From NCBI RefSeq assembly GCF_015999335.1, contig NZ_JAEACP010000014.1:62001-126000 (forward strand): 64,000 nt of DNA, read 5' to 3'. The notes beneath the pieces are model-generated. The model worked only from the letters and a program-made list of their open reading frames with translations, was not told the origin of the DNA and did no database searches. The translations under genes and the position numbers were made by a program. The DNA is from Tabrizicola soli. GTDB taxonomy: Bacteria > Pseudomonadota > Alphaproteobacteria > Rhodobacterales > Rhodobacteraceae. Below, in pieces: positions 54,518-64,000 of the stretch (positions are counted from its first letter, which is position 1; each line of letters opens with the position of its first letter).

Positions 54518-57419
54518 GCAGCTTCTCCCCCTCCGGGTCGTGGAAGACCGGATTCACCACCTCGCAGATCACGTCGAGGCCCCGCAGGTGATCGACCAGC
54601 CGGATCCGCTCGCCGATCCGCGACCGGCCGTCCTTCAGGAAGCCCAGCCCCAGCCAGGCCCCGACCGTCGGCGACCAGCAGACCGAGGTCACATAGCCCT
54701 GGTCCGTCTCGCGATGGACCTCCTGCCCCGGCACGAAAAGATGCGCCCCGGCGCTGATCGCCGCCTGCGCCTTGAGGCCCACCAGCTGCTCGCGCTCCGG
54801 CCCCCACATCCCCGGCCGCGTCGCCGCCGCCTTTCCGATGCAGTCCTTCTTCGCGGAAACCATCTTCTCCATCCCCAGGTCATGTGCCGTGATCCTTCCA
54901 TGGATCTCGGCATGGGTCAGGAAGCCCTTCTCGATCCGCAGGACGTTCAGCGCCTCCATCCCGTAGGGCCCGCCGCCCATGGTCTCGGCCCGCGCCACCA
55001 GATCGCGGAACAAGGCCTCGCCATAACGGGTCGGCACGGCCAGTTCATAGCCCTCCTCGCCCGAGAAGCTGATGCGGAACAGACGCCCGTCCACCCCGCC
55101 GATCCGCACCGGGGCCACCCCCATGAAGGGCAGGTCCACCGGCACCTCGAGGAACGAGTTCACCAGCGCCCGCGCCTTCGGCCCCGCCACCGCGAACTGC
55201 GCCCAAGCCTCGGTGACGGAGATGAACCGCACCTGCCAATCCGCGCAGAAGGCCTGATGCACGAAGTCCAGATGCCGCATCACCAGCCCCGCCGCCGCGG
55301 TGGTGGTGGTCATCAGGTAATGGTCCTCACCCAGGCGGGCCGAAGTGCCGTCGTCCATGACCAGCCCGTCCTCGCGCAGCATCAGCCCATAGCGGACGCG
55401 GCCCACCGGCAGGGTGCTGAACGTATTGGTGTAAAGGAAATCCAGGAACCGTCCGGCATCCTTGCCCTGAATGTCGATCTTGCCCAGGGTCGAGACATCG
55501 GCCACGCCCACCGCCTGCCGCACCATATTGACCTCGCGGTCGCAGGCCTCGCGCCAGGTCGCCTCGCCCGGCTTCGGGAAATAGGAGGGCCGATACCAGA
55601 GCCCCGCCTCGATCATCGGCGCATGGCGGTCGCGGCTCGCCTGGTCGCTGGTCAGGAAGCGTTGCGGCGCGAAGCCCTCGGCCCGGCCCCCCGCGCCCAT
55701 CGCGGCGATCGACACCGGCGTATAGGGCGGCCGGAAGGTCGTCACCCCGGTCTCCGCGATCCCCCGCCCGGTCGCCTCCGCCAGCACCGCCAGCGCCGCC
55801 ACGTTGGAGTTCTTGCCCTGGTCCGGCGCCATGCCCTGCGTCGTGTAGCGCTTCATGTGCTCGACGCTGCGATAGCCTTCCTGCGCCGCCAGCTTCACGT
55901 CCTTGGTCGTCACGTCATTGGCGAAGTCGAGCCAGGCCCGCCCCTTGCCCTCCACCGCCCAGACCGCCTTCAGCCGATATGGCGCATCCTCGGCCTCCGG
56001 CACCGGAACCGAGACGGTCCGCCCCAAAGCCTCGGCCATCCGCAAAGCCGCCGCATGTCCGGTGACAAGCGCGCCATGGGTCGACATCGACCCGTTCGCC
56101 GCGCCCACCGCCACCAGCCCCGGCACCGCGCCTTCCATCGGCACGAAGGCCGCCAGGTCCTCGTCCCAGCGCGGCCGCCCGTTCATGTGGCAGGTCAGGT
56201 GCAAGGTCGGATTCCAGCCGCCCGACATCGCCAGGCAATCGGTCTCGATCTCGATGATCTCGGAGCCTTTCCGCACCTGGATCCCCGACAGCCCCAGCCG
56301 CCCCCGTGTGCCCACGACCTCGGCACCGACATGCACCGGGCAATCCTCGACGCTGAAGGCATCGGGCCGCGGGTCGATGATCGCCGCCACCTGAACCCCC
56401 GCCGCCATGAGGTCGCGCGCCGTGGCCCGCGCCGCGTCGGTGTTGGCGAACAGCGTCACCCGCTTGCCCGGCACCACGCCGTAACGGTTCAGATAGGTCC
56501 GCACCGCCGCGGCCATCATGATCCCCGGCCGGTCGTTGTCGGGGAAGGCGACGGGACGCTCCAGCGCGCCACTGGCCAGCACCGCATGGGGCGCGACGAT
56601 CCGCCAGAAGCATTCGCGCGGCAGGTTGGGCCGCGCCGGCTTGTGCAGCCCCACCCGCTCCAGCGCGCCATAGGTGCCGTGGTCATAGGCCCCGGTCACA
56701 GCCGTCCGCAGCATGATCCGCACATTCGGCAGCGCCTGCAACTCCGCCGCCACCTGCGCCAGCCAGTCGCCCGCCGCCATGCCGCCGATGGTCTGCGCGT
56801 CCGACAGAAGCCGCCCGCCCAGCGCATGGCTCTCCTCGGCCAGGATCACGTCCGCACCCGCACGCCCCGCCGTCAGCGCCGCCATCAGCCCCGCAGGGCC
56901 CGAGCCGATCACCAGCACGTCGCAGAAGGCGAAAGCCTTCTCGTAGGTCCCCTCGTCATGCTTGCCCGAAAGGCTGCCCAGCCCTGCCGCCCGGCGGATG
57001 ATCGGCTCGTAGATCCCCTCCCAGAAGGCGCGGGGCCACATGAAGGTCTTGTAGTAGAAGCCCGCCGACAGGAAGGGCGAAAGGTAGTCGTTCACCGCCA
57101 GCAGGTCGTATTTCAGCGACCCCAGCCGGTTCTGGCTCCGGCAGTCCAGCCCCTCGAACACCTCCTGCACCGTCGCCCGGACGTTCGGCGTCTGGTTGGT
57201 GGCGCCGATCACTTCGACCAGCGCATTCGGCTCCTCCGAGCCCGCCGTCAGCACCCCGCGCGGGCGGTGATACTTGAACGACCGCCCGACCAGCCGCACA
57301 TCGTTCGCCAGCAGCGCCGAGGCCAGCGTGTCCCCCTTGTAGCCCGCGAAATCCCGGCCATCGAAGCGGAAGCGGACCGGCTTCGTCCGGTCGATGAGGC
57401 CCTTGCCGTCGATCCTCAT
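54510..57419 (-). CDS. soxA: Sarcosine oxidase subunit alpha
   Basis: SoxA binds NAD and a non-covalent FAD and transfers the one-carbon unit to folate. The 969-residue protein has an N-terminal ferredoxin-like part, the dinucleotide motif VLVIGSGPAGLMAALTAGRAGADV near residues 170-193, a second Rossmann part, and a C-terminal GcvT-like folate-binding domain (ADVSTLGKIDIQGKDAGRFL, ISFSGEEGYELAVP). It overlaps soxD and soxG, and oxidises sarcosine to glycine and methylene-THF. Confidence 0.97.
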   Translation of the reverse strand: MRIDGKGLIDRTKPVRFRFDGRDFAGYKGDTLASALLANDVRLVGRSFKYHRPRGVLTAGSEEPNALVEVIGATNQTPNVRATVQEVFEGLDCRSQNRLGSLKYDLLAVNDYLSPFLSAGFYYKTFMWPRAFWEGIYEPIIRRAAGLGSLSGKHDEGTYEKAFAFCDVLVIGSGPAGLMAALTAGRAGADVILAEESHALGGRLLSDAQTIGGMAAGDWLAQVAAELQALPNVRIMLRTAVTGAYDHGTYGALERVGLHKPARPNLPRECFWRIVAPHAVLASGALERPVAFPDNDRPGIMMAAAVRTYLNRYGVVPGKRVTLFANTDAARATARDLMAAGVQVAAIIDPRPDAFSVEDCPVHVGAEVVGTRGRLGLSGIQVRKGSEIIEIETDCLAMSGGWNPTLHLTCHMNGRPRWDEDLAAFVPMEGAVPGLVAVGAANGSMSTHGALVTGHAAALRMAEALGRTVSVPVPEAEDAPYRLKAVWAVEGKGRAWLDFANDVTTKDVKLAAQEGYRSVEHMKRYTTQGMAPDQGKNSNVAALAVLAEATGRGIAETGVTTFRPPYTPVSIAAMGAGGRAEGFAPQRFLTSDQASRDRHAPMIEAGLWYRPSYFPKPGEATWREACDREVNMVRQAVGVADVSTLGKIDIQGKDAGRFLDFLYTNTFSTLPVGRVRYGLMLREDGLVMDDGTSARLGEDHYLMTTTTAAAGLVMRHLDFVHQAFCADWQVRFISVTEAWAQFAVAGPKARALVNSFLEVPVDLPFMGVAPVRIGGVDGRLFRISFSGEEGYELAVPTRYGEALFRDLVARAETMGGGPYGMEALNVLRIEKGFLTHAEIHGRITAHDLGMEKMVSAKKDCIGKAAATRPGMWGPEREQLVGLKAQAAISAGAHLFVPGQEVHRETDQGYVTSVCWSPTVGAWLGLGFLKDGRSRIGERIRLVDHLRGLDVICEVVNPVFHDPEGEKLRA

Positions 57420-57679
57420 TCTTTCCGCCCCGCCACAAGTTCCACGCCCGAAATCTCATGCGTCACCGTATTCCGCGTGACCAAGAGCCACTGCGCACAG
57501 CCGGCCTCGTGATACCAGAGGTCCTTCGTCACCCCCGCCGGATTGTCCCGCAGGTGCAGATAGTCGTCCCAGTCGGCCAGGGGGGCGCCCTCCCCCGGAC
57601 GGCGCAGATAGTCCTCCGCCCCGTAATAGTAGAACTCCCGCCGGTCGCGTTCCCCGCACAACGGACAAGTCAGCCGCAT
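57416..57679 (-). CDS. soxD: Sarcosine oxidase subunit delta
   Basis: SoxD is a small zinc-binding chain of the tetramer. The 87-residue protein has CPLCGERDRREFYYYG near the start, and YLHLRDNPAGVTKDLWYHEAGCAQWLLVTR, with Cys and His ligands. The ATG at 57679 is chosen; upstream is repeat sequence. Its end overlaps soxA (ATGA). Confidence 0.95.
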   Translation of the reverse strand: MRLTCPLCGERDRREFYYYGAEDYLRRPGEGAPLADWDDYLHLRDNPAGVTKDLWYHEAGCAQWLLVTRNTVTHEISGVELVAGRKE

Positions 57680-57692
57680 CTTCCGGCCCTCG

Positions 57693-57728
57693 CTTTCATC
57701 TTTGCAAAAATATCCCCGCCGGAGGCAT
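57693..57728. repeat. Intergenic repeat with TTTCATC...AATATCCCC core, copy 2
   Basis: Matches the element at 52441-52475: TTTCATC-TTGC-AATATCCCC-CC-GAGG. It lies in the 165-bp spacer between soxB and soxD. Confidence 0.6.
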
Positions 57729-57781
57729 CCGAACCTTCCGCAAGGCGCAGCGCCCAACCGGAGGCGAGAGGTCGATGCCAG

Positions 57782-57815
57782 GTCCCCCTCGTGGGGAGGG
57801 GATGGGGGTGGGGGG
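57782..57815. repeat. GC-rich dispersed repeat, copy 3
   Basis: Carries the same 32-base core as copy 2 (52564-52602) and lies in the soxB-soxD spacer. Confidence 0.85.
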
Positions 57816-57844
57816 CCGCCGTCAGGTCCAAGCGCATCGCACCC

Positions 57845-59095
57845 TCAATGCAAATTATGCTGGCTGCCGGTGCCTTCTTCGTCCAGAAGATGCCCCGTCG
57901 CGAACCTGTCCAGCCGGAACTTCCGCGCCACCTCATGGCTCTCGCCGGTCGCCATCAGATGCGCCATGCACCAGCCCGAGGCCGGCACCGCCTTGAACCC
58001 GCCATAGTTCCAGCCGCAGTCGAGGAACAGCCCTTCGACATGCGTCTTGTCGATGACGGGCGAGCCATCGGGCGACATGTCCATGATCCCGCCCCAGCTC
58101 CGCAGCACCTTGGCGCGGCCGATCATCGGCATCAGCGTCATCCCCGCCTCCATCACATGCTCCACCATCGGCAGGTTCCCCCGCGCCGCATACGAAGCGT
58201 AGAAATCCAGGTCGCCGCCGAAGACCAGCCCGCCCTTGTCGGACTGCGAGATATAGAAATGCCCCATGCCGAAGCTGACCACATGGTCGATCACCGGCTT
58301 CAGCCCCTCGGTCACGAAGGCCTGGAGCACATGCGATTCAATCGGCAACCGCATCCCCGCCATCGCCGCGACCTGGGACGACCGGCCGGCCACCACGATC
58401 CCGACCTTCTTCGCCCGGATCGCCCCCCGCGTCGTCTGCACGCCCTTCACCACCCCGTTCTCGATGTCGATCCCGGTGACCTCGCAGTTCTGGATCAGGT
58501 CCACCCCGCGCCGGTCCGCCCCCCGCGCATAGCCCCAGGCCACCGCGTCATGCCGGGCCGATCCCCCGCGCGGGTGCAGCAATCCACCATAGATCGGGAA
58601 CCGCGTCTGCTCAAAATCCAGATAGGGCAGATGCTCCCGCACCCCCTCGCGGTCCAAGAGGATCGCGTCGTCGCCCTGGTTGATCATCGCATTGCCGCGC
58701 CGGGCGAAGGCATCCCGCTGCCCGTCCGAGTGGAAGAGGTTGATCAAGCCGCGCTGCGAATGCATGACGTTGTAGTTGAGATCGGCCTCCAGCCCCTCCC
58801 ACAGCTTCAGCGAATGCGAATAGAACTCGCTGTTGCCCGGCAGGAAGTAGTTGGCCCGCACGATGGTCGTGTTCCGCCCCACGTTGCCGCCGCCGAGGTA
58901 GCCTTTCTCCAAGACCGCGACATTGGTGATCCCGTGGTTCTTCGCCAGGTAATAGGCCGTCGACAGCCCATGCCCGCCGCCGCCGATGATCACCGCGTCA
59001 TATTCCGCCTTGGGCGCCGGATCGCGCCAGGCGGGTTTCCAGCCCTTGTTGCCGAACAGCCCCTCGGTGATGACCTTCAGGCCGGAATAGCGCAT
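57845..59095 (-). CDS. soxB: Sarcosine oxidase subunit beta
   Basis: SoxB carries covalent FMN and the active site for sarcosine. The 416-residue protein has the N-terminal FAD-binding motif AVIIGGGGHGLSTAYYLAKNHG, a VLEKGYLGGGNVGRNTTIVR segment, and the C-terminal FLDCGWNYGGFKAVPASGW typical of the glycine/sarcosine oxidase family. ATG at 59095. It starts the soxB-soxD-soxA-soxG run; a repeat-rich 165-bp spacer separates it from soxD. Confidence 0.97.
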   Translation of the reverse strand: MRYSGLKVITEGLFGNKGWKPAWRDPAPKAEYDAVIIGGGGHGLSTAYYLAKNHGITNVAVLEKGYLGGGNVGRNTTIVRANYFLPGNSEFYSHSLKLWEGLEADLNYNVMHSQRGLINLFHSDGQRDAFARRGNAMINQGDDAILLDREGVREHLPYLDFEQTRFPIYGGLLHPRGGSARHDAVAWGYARGADRRGVDLIQNCEVTGIDIENGVVKGVQTTRGAIRAKKVGIVVAGRSSQVAAMAGMRLPIESHVLQAFVTEGLKPVIDHVVSFGMGHFYISQSDKGGLVFGGDLDFYASYAARGNLPMVEHVMEAGMTLMPMIGRAKVLRSWGGIMDMSPDGSPVIDKTHVEGLFLDCGWNYGGFKAVPASGWCMAHLMATGESHEVARKFRLDRFATGHLLDEEGTGSQHNLH

Positions 59096-59250
59096 CGCGT
59101 GCCTCGCCTCTTTGCCGGTCGGAGTAGATGCCGGCCGCGACGAAGATGCAAGCCCGGCCCCTGGACGACTTCTCCGCCCGCGACGCCGGGTGTCGCTTTC
59201 CGTCCAGGGGGCGCAGAGGCAGGACCAGCCTGCCCCCGCGATGTGTCGTG

Positions 59251-60663
59251 CTACAGCACCATGCGGAAGTAATCCATCGAGAGGATACGCCCCATCCCGG
59301 TGCCGCAGAGCCCCATCTCCATGTTCGACGTGCCCGAGACCGTGTCGCCCGAGATGATCGAGGTGCCTTTCAACCCCTCGCCATTGGCCGCGAATGCGAT
59401 CTCCTTCAGCGCGATCAGCTGGCTGCCATGGATCGCGACGCCTGCCGCAAAGTCCATGCCGCCCAAGGAGACAATTGCCGCGCCGCCTCCGTCCGCGCAA
59501 TTGTCGACCTTGCCGATCCGCGTATCCGACGAGCCGGAGATCGAGGCCGCGCCCGTATGCAGCGTGGCGATCAGCCCGTCCTCCAGCGCGCCGCCCGAGC
59601 CGAAGCTGACCTGGCAGTTGGTGATCAACACCACATTGGAAAGCACCTGCTTGATCTGCAGCTGCGTGCTCGTGCTCGAACAATAAAGGTAGTTGACCGC
59701 GTTCTGCCGCAGAACCGAGACACCGTCCTTGTCCACCAGGGTCTTGTTCGCCTCGATCTGGTTGGCATCAGGATCGCTCTTCTTCGGGGCGCCGTTCACG
59801 ATCGTCACCTGACGCGGCTGGCCGGTGACATAGTCAAGCTGCCCGTCCCGCGTCGCCAGCTGGATATATTCCCACATCTCGGCCGACCCGGTGGAGAACG
59901 GCGACGGCGAGACCTCGCGCAGCGCGTTGATCAGCCGGATCTGAATCGCGCCATAGCGCAGCGCCTCCTGCAGGCCCTCGTTCGTCTTGTATCCCGATTT
60001 CGGGATGTCCAGCCGGTCCGAATCCGGCATCGAGACGATCGTGCCTGCCTCGAAGTAGTTGTTGCTGTTGATCGACACCACATCGTTGGAATGGATGCAG
60101 AAGCCCTTGAAATAGCTGTTGTTGCTCTGGATATCGACCATATTCTCGGCCACGAACCCTTCGCGCAGGCAGGGCGGATCGTAGGTCTCGAAGACCGAGA
60201 CGGTGCGCACGTTCCAGGAATCGAAGCCGGCGAACTTCAGCAGGAAGGTCGCGATCTCGTTGCCGCCGGCCTCGTCGCGGTGGGTCTCGACCCGGATCGC
60301 GCTGCGCGAAGTGGGCTCTGGCGTGAAGCTGCGGGTGGCGGCGTTCCAGATCCCGAACTGGATGTCCTCCGGCGTCACCACATCGCCGAAGATCCGGTCG
60401 GGCATGTTGCTTTCGCCCATGAGCACGCCCGAGGCGATGGCATCCTCAGGGGTCGCGCCCAGGGGATTTCGGTCGTAAAGCGCCGCATGTGCCGCGGCAT
60501 CGGCCGCCACCTGCAGCTGCGTGCGCTGGTTGACCATGTTCGAGACGTCCACCGCCAGACCGCCCAGCGCCATGAAGGTGACGACCAGGATCAATCCGCC
60601 CGTGGTGATGCTGCCCTCGTCAGAGGCGGCGAAATCGGAAAGCTTCAGCAAGCAACGTGCCAT
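59251..60663 (-). CDS. TadG-like pilus-type membrane protein
   Basis: A 470-residue protein with the Tad N-terminal signature SDEGSITTGGLILVVTFMALGGLAVDVSNMVNQRTQLQVAADAAAHAAL (one hydrophobic helix after the cleavable-like lead), then a long extracellular part rich in Asn/Ser/Asp with possible beta-helix repeats around residues 195-225. Six to seven Cys residues suggest disulfides. Such proteins associate with Flp/Tad pili or secretion but no tad ATPase or flp gene is in the window. Its start lies one base after the TadE-like stop. Confidence 0.82.
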   Translation of the reverse strand: MARCLLKLSDFAASDEGSITTGGLILVVTFMALGGLAVDVSNMVNQRTQLQVAADAAAHAALYDRNPLGATPEDAIASGVLMGESNMPDRIFGDVVTPEDIQFGIWNAATRSFTPEPTSRSAIRVETHRDEAGGNEIATFLLKFAGFDSWNVRTVSVFETYDPPCLREGFVAENMVDIQSNNSYFKGFCIHSNDVVSINSNNYFEAGTIVSMPDSDRLDIPKSGYKTNEGLQEALRYGAIQIRLINALREVSPSPFSTGSAEMWEYIQLATRDGQLDYVTGQPRQVTIVNGAPKKSDPDANQIEANKTLVDKDGVSVLRQNAVNYLYCSSTSTQLQIKQVLSNVVLITNCQVSFGSGGALEDGLIATLHTGAASISGSSDTRIGKVDNCADGGGAAIVSLGGMDFAAGVAIHGSQLIALKEIAFAANGEGLKGTSIISGDTVSGTSNMEMGLCGTGMGRILSMDYFRMVL

Positions 60664-60664
60664 G

Positions 60665-61093
60665 TCAGAACTCCACCCTGTGTTCGGCGACCACGGTCAT
60701 CGTTCGGTCGATCACCACGCCAAGAAAACCGATTTGCGAAATCTCGCCCGTTTCCATCGTCGCCACGGTCCGCACCACGCGGTTGACATCGGTCGTGGTT
60801 GCGGTCGCGCTGGGCGACATGGGTTGCAGCCGGGAAAGTGCATACTCCTCGGCCTTCGACAGCCGTTCGTCGACGGTCTCGCCGGTGAACTGGCCAACGG
60901 AATACAGCCGGTTGGTATCCTGAAGAACGCGGATCGCCTGCGAGCGGCTCATGAACAACATGCTCGCATCCACGATCAGCAGAAGAATCAGAATCACGAT
61001 CGGCAACCACAGGACGAATTCGATCGTTGCCGATGCATCCTCGCATTGCAGGAACGCGCGAGGGCTGCGGAAATTGTTGTCGGCCCCTGCCAT
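60665..61093 (-). CDS. TadE-like pilus-type membrane protein
   Basis: A 142-residue protein with the TadE signature CEDASATIEFVLWLPIVILILLLIVDASMLF, one membrane helix at about residues 28-48, and an extracellular C-terminal part. TadE-like pseudopilins accompany Tad pili. The ATG at 61093 follows GAGGTC. It is directly upstream of the TadG-like gene, with one base between, so both are co-translated. Confidence 0.85.
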   Translation of the reverse strand: MAGADNNFRSPRAFLQCEDASATIEFVLWLPIVILILLLIVDASMLFMSRSQAIRVLQDTNRLYSVGQFTGETVDERLSKAEEYALSRLQPMSPSATATTTDVNRVVRTVATMETGEISQIGFLGVVIDRTMTVVAEHRVEF

Positions 61094-61185
61094 GATGACC
61101 TCGAAACAGAAAATATCCGTGACTTCCCGGAAACAATTGGGACAGCTGCTTTTACTGGAACTCCACCATATGCAACAGAATGAAT

Positions 61186-61221
61186 GGAAAACGGACGGCT
61201 GTAAAGTTCCGTCCGTTTTCC
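61186..61221 (-). terminator. Strong terminator hairpin after the glutamate dehydrogenase gene
   Basis: Perfect 13-bp arms GGAAAACGGACGG / CCGTCCGTTTTCC with a 10-base loop 17 bp after the stop codon. The distal arm ends in TTTTCC on the minus strand. Confidence 0.85.
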
Positions 61222-61238
61222 GGCCCCTGCTTTCGGAT

Positions 61239-62672
<1,434 letters not shown>

Positions 62673-62971
62673 CTTCGTAATCCTTGACCCTGCGTGCCCT
62701 TTGCACCGCAGCCTACACTAGCGGACATTTCCAAAGAGTGAACCCCGCCCGGCTGGCCCCGCAGCAGCGAATCGCCGCATTGCCAGGCGAAGGACCGGCC
62801 CGGAACCGTCCACGTAAAGAAACAGGCAGGGCGAATTGATGCGAATTGTTTCCAGAACCGGCAGATTCCGGCGGGATCGGACAAAATTGTCATACTTCTG
62901 CCCGAAGTTGAGTCCAATGGGTCATGCTACTCTGCCTGCCGAAGGCGGGCCCCGTGTTCGTTACAGGTGCG
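62673..62971. other. Divergent spacer between glutamate dehydrogenase and vWA/TadG-like genes
   Basis: A 299-bp non-coding stretch. GACAA-AA-TTGTC lies at about 62879-62890 as a small dyad. No gene is convincing; it probably holds both promoters. Confidence 0.5.
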
Positions 62972-64000
62972 ATGATGAAGATTCCGGCCCTCTCCGCCAG
63001 ATGCCGCCGCCTCACCGCCTCTCTGCGGGCCTTCCGCGACGACGACCGCGGCGTGATGGCCGTGATCACGCTGATGCTCTTCTTCGTCCTGATGGTCTTC
63101 GGCGGGATCGCCGTCGACTACATGCGCTTCGAGATCCGCCGCGTCGCGCTGCAGCAGACCATGGACCGCGCCGCCCTGGCCGCGGCGAACCTTGAAAACA
63201 AGCGCGACGCCAAGTCCGTGGCCGAGGATTACTTCGCCAAGGCCCATCTCCAGGAAGGAACCGTCGGAACCGAATATTCGACCCCCGTGGTCTCGGTGAT
63301 CGAGGGGGCGAACGGCGCCTCGAAAAACGTGACCATCACCGCCGACGTCCGCTCCTACAACTATTTCATGGGCATGGGCTTCATGCCGGTCGACTATCTG
63401 GAGGCCCCGGCCAACACCCGCGCCGAACAGGGTATCCCCCAGGTCGAGGTGATGCTGGTCCTCGACATCACCGGCTCGATGGATTCCCGCCTTCCCAACG
63501 ACACCAAGAAGAAGATCGACGGCCTGATCGAGGCGGCCGAGCTTTTCGTGAACGAGGTCAAGGATCTCGACGACCTGAACCAGGTCTCGATCGGGGTCGT
63601 TCCCTACAACACCCAGGTCAACCTCGGCCCGGCGCTGCGGGCGCAGTACGCCGCAACCAACATCCCCACGGTGAACGGCGTGGCCAATGCCGGCGTGCCC
63701 TATGTGAACTGCCTCGAGGTGCCGACCACCACCGCCTTCTTCCAGACCACCGGCATCCCCACGGACATGCCGCTGCCGATGTCGGTCCATGCCGACATTG
63801 ACGGCGACACCACGCGGAATTCCGACTACGTCGCCAGGACTACCTCCACCGCCCTGCCCACCGACTGGAACACCAGCGCCGGGCGCGACACCTACATGTG
63901 CGCGCCCCGCCCTTACAGCGAGGTGCTGCTGCCGACGATGGAGCGTTCGACGGTCCTGGCCAAGATCGGCAGCCTGAAAGCGGCCGGCCGGACCTCGATC
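62972..64000 (+). CDS. TadG-like protein with von Willebrand A-type domain (partial, 3' end outside window)
   Basis: The 343 visible codons begin with a short basic lead and the Tad-type segment DDRGVMAVITLMLFFVLMVFGGIAVDYMRFEIRRVALQQTMDRAALAAAN. After about residue 160 a vWA-like domain starts: QVEVMLVLDITGSMDSRLP, with the MIDAS-type D-x-T-G-S. Such proteins are surface or periplasmic. Two ATGs (62972 and 62975) are possible starts. It faces away from the TadE/TadG-like pair across the glutamate dehydrogenase gene, and the frame is open at the right edge. Confidence 0.85.
   Translation, partial: MMKIPALSARCRRLTASLRAFRDDDRGVMAVITLMLFFVLMVFGGIAVDYMRFEIRRVALQQTMDRAALAAANLENKRDAKSVAEDYFAKAHLQEGTVGTEYSTPVVSVIEGANGASKNVTITADVRSYNYFMGMGFMPVDYLEAPANTRAEQGIPQVEVMLVLDITGSMDSRLPNDTKKKIDGLIEAAELFVNEVKDLDDLNQVSIGVVPYNTQVNLGPALRAQYAATNIPTVNGVANAGVPYVNCLEVPTTTAFFQTTGIPTDMPLPMSVHADIDGDTTRNSDYVARTTSTALPTDWNTSAGRDTYMCAPRPYSEVLLPTMERSTVLAKIGSLKAAGRTSI

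Noticed and set aside
54060-57512. An 1150-codon open frame on the plus strand opposite soxA-soxG
   Set aside because: It is antisense to well-supported overlapping sox genes and its product is low-complexity Arg/Pro/His-rich; long antisense frames are expected in GC-rich codons.

Overview
The window is a dense, high-GC (roughly two thirds G+C by eye) bacterial chromosome segment. The gene families and their order point to an alphaproteobacterium of the Rhodobacter/Paracoccus group (Rhodobacterales). The indicators are a dcw cluster running ftsW-murG-murC-(two DUF2484 genes)-murB-ddl-ftsQ-ftsA-ftsZ-lpxC, the ctaC-ctaB-small gene-ctaG-ctaE-SURF1 cytochrome aa3 cluster, the phaZ/phaC-phaP-phaR polyhydroxybutyrate locus, heterotetrameric sarcosine oxidase, ThyX, and intergenic repeats of a kind I associate with this group. 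No tRNA, rRNA, CRISPR array, prophage or complete insertion sequence was seen.

Layout. 1-11165 (minus strand): cell wall and division genes, tightly overlapping, ending in lpxC, which runs off the left edge. 11166-13878: a poorly supported ORF, a uridine-kinase-like P-loop kinase, and mtnP-apt for methylthioadenosine/adenine salvage. 14098-23264 (minus): FAD-linked 2-hydroxyacid dehydrogenase, GNAT acetyltransferase, M16 peptidase, thrC, SURF1 and the cta genes. 23522-30536: tldD, a methyltransferase, tex, rnk, 5-formyl-THF cyclo-ligase and a nitronate monooxygenase. 31069-35374: a truncated haemoglobin/hemerythrin pair behind a 23-bp dyad, then a copper operon (copZ-DUF305-copA) divergent from cueR. 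35938-39931: a LuxR-type response regulator divergent from a periplasmic molybdopterin-fold protein and a four-step hybrid histidine kinase.

39941-43220: gloA, thyX, and a small AT-richer island holding an RNA-polymerase-alpha-CTD-like protein and a broken REP-associated transposase (RAYT). Both island genes end inside the same REP pair, and the RAYT is interrupted by a second REP pair. An ArsC/Spx-like protein and a cold-shock protein follow. 43425-46307: thrS and an alpha/beta hydrolase. 46366-51476: PHB metabolism (phaZ, phaC, phaP, phaR) with two clear PhaR-type sites upstream of phaP. 51477-53877: a LysR regulator and a DegT/DnrJ/EryC1 aminotransferase whose ribosome binding site lies in a strong dyad. 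53972-59095: sarcosine oxidase soxBDAG. 59251-64000: TadE/TadG-like pilus-type proteins, a glutamate dehydrogenase, and a von Willebrand/TadG-like gene that runs off the right edge.

Most of the window is core metabolism and envelope biogenesis. The parts most worth a second look are the alpha-CTD-like gene/RAYT/REP island (41364-42523), the kinase-regulator-periplasmic protein module (35938-39931), the putative Rrf2/NsrR-type operator before the haemoglobin operon, the hairpin over the DegT ribosome binding site, and several dispersed intergenic repeat families.
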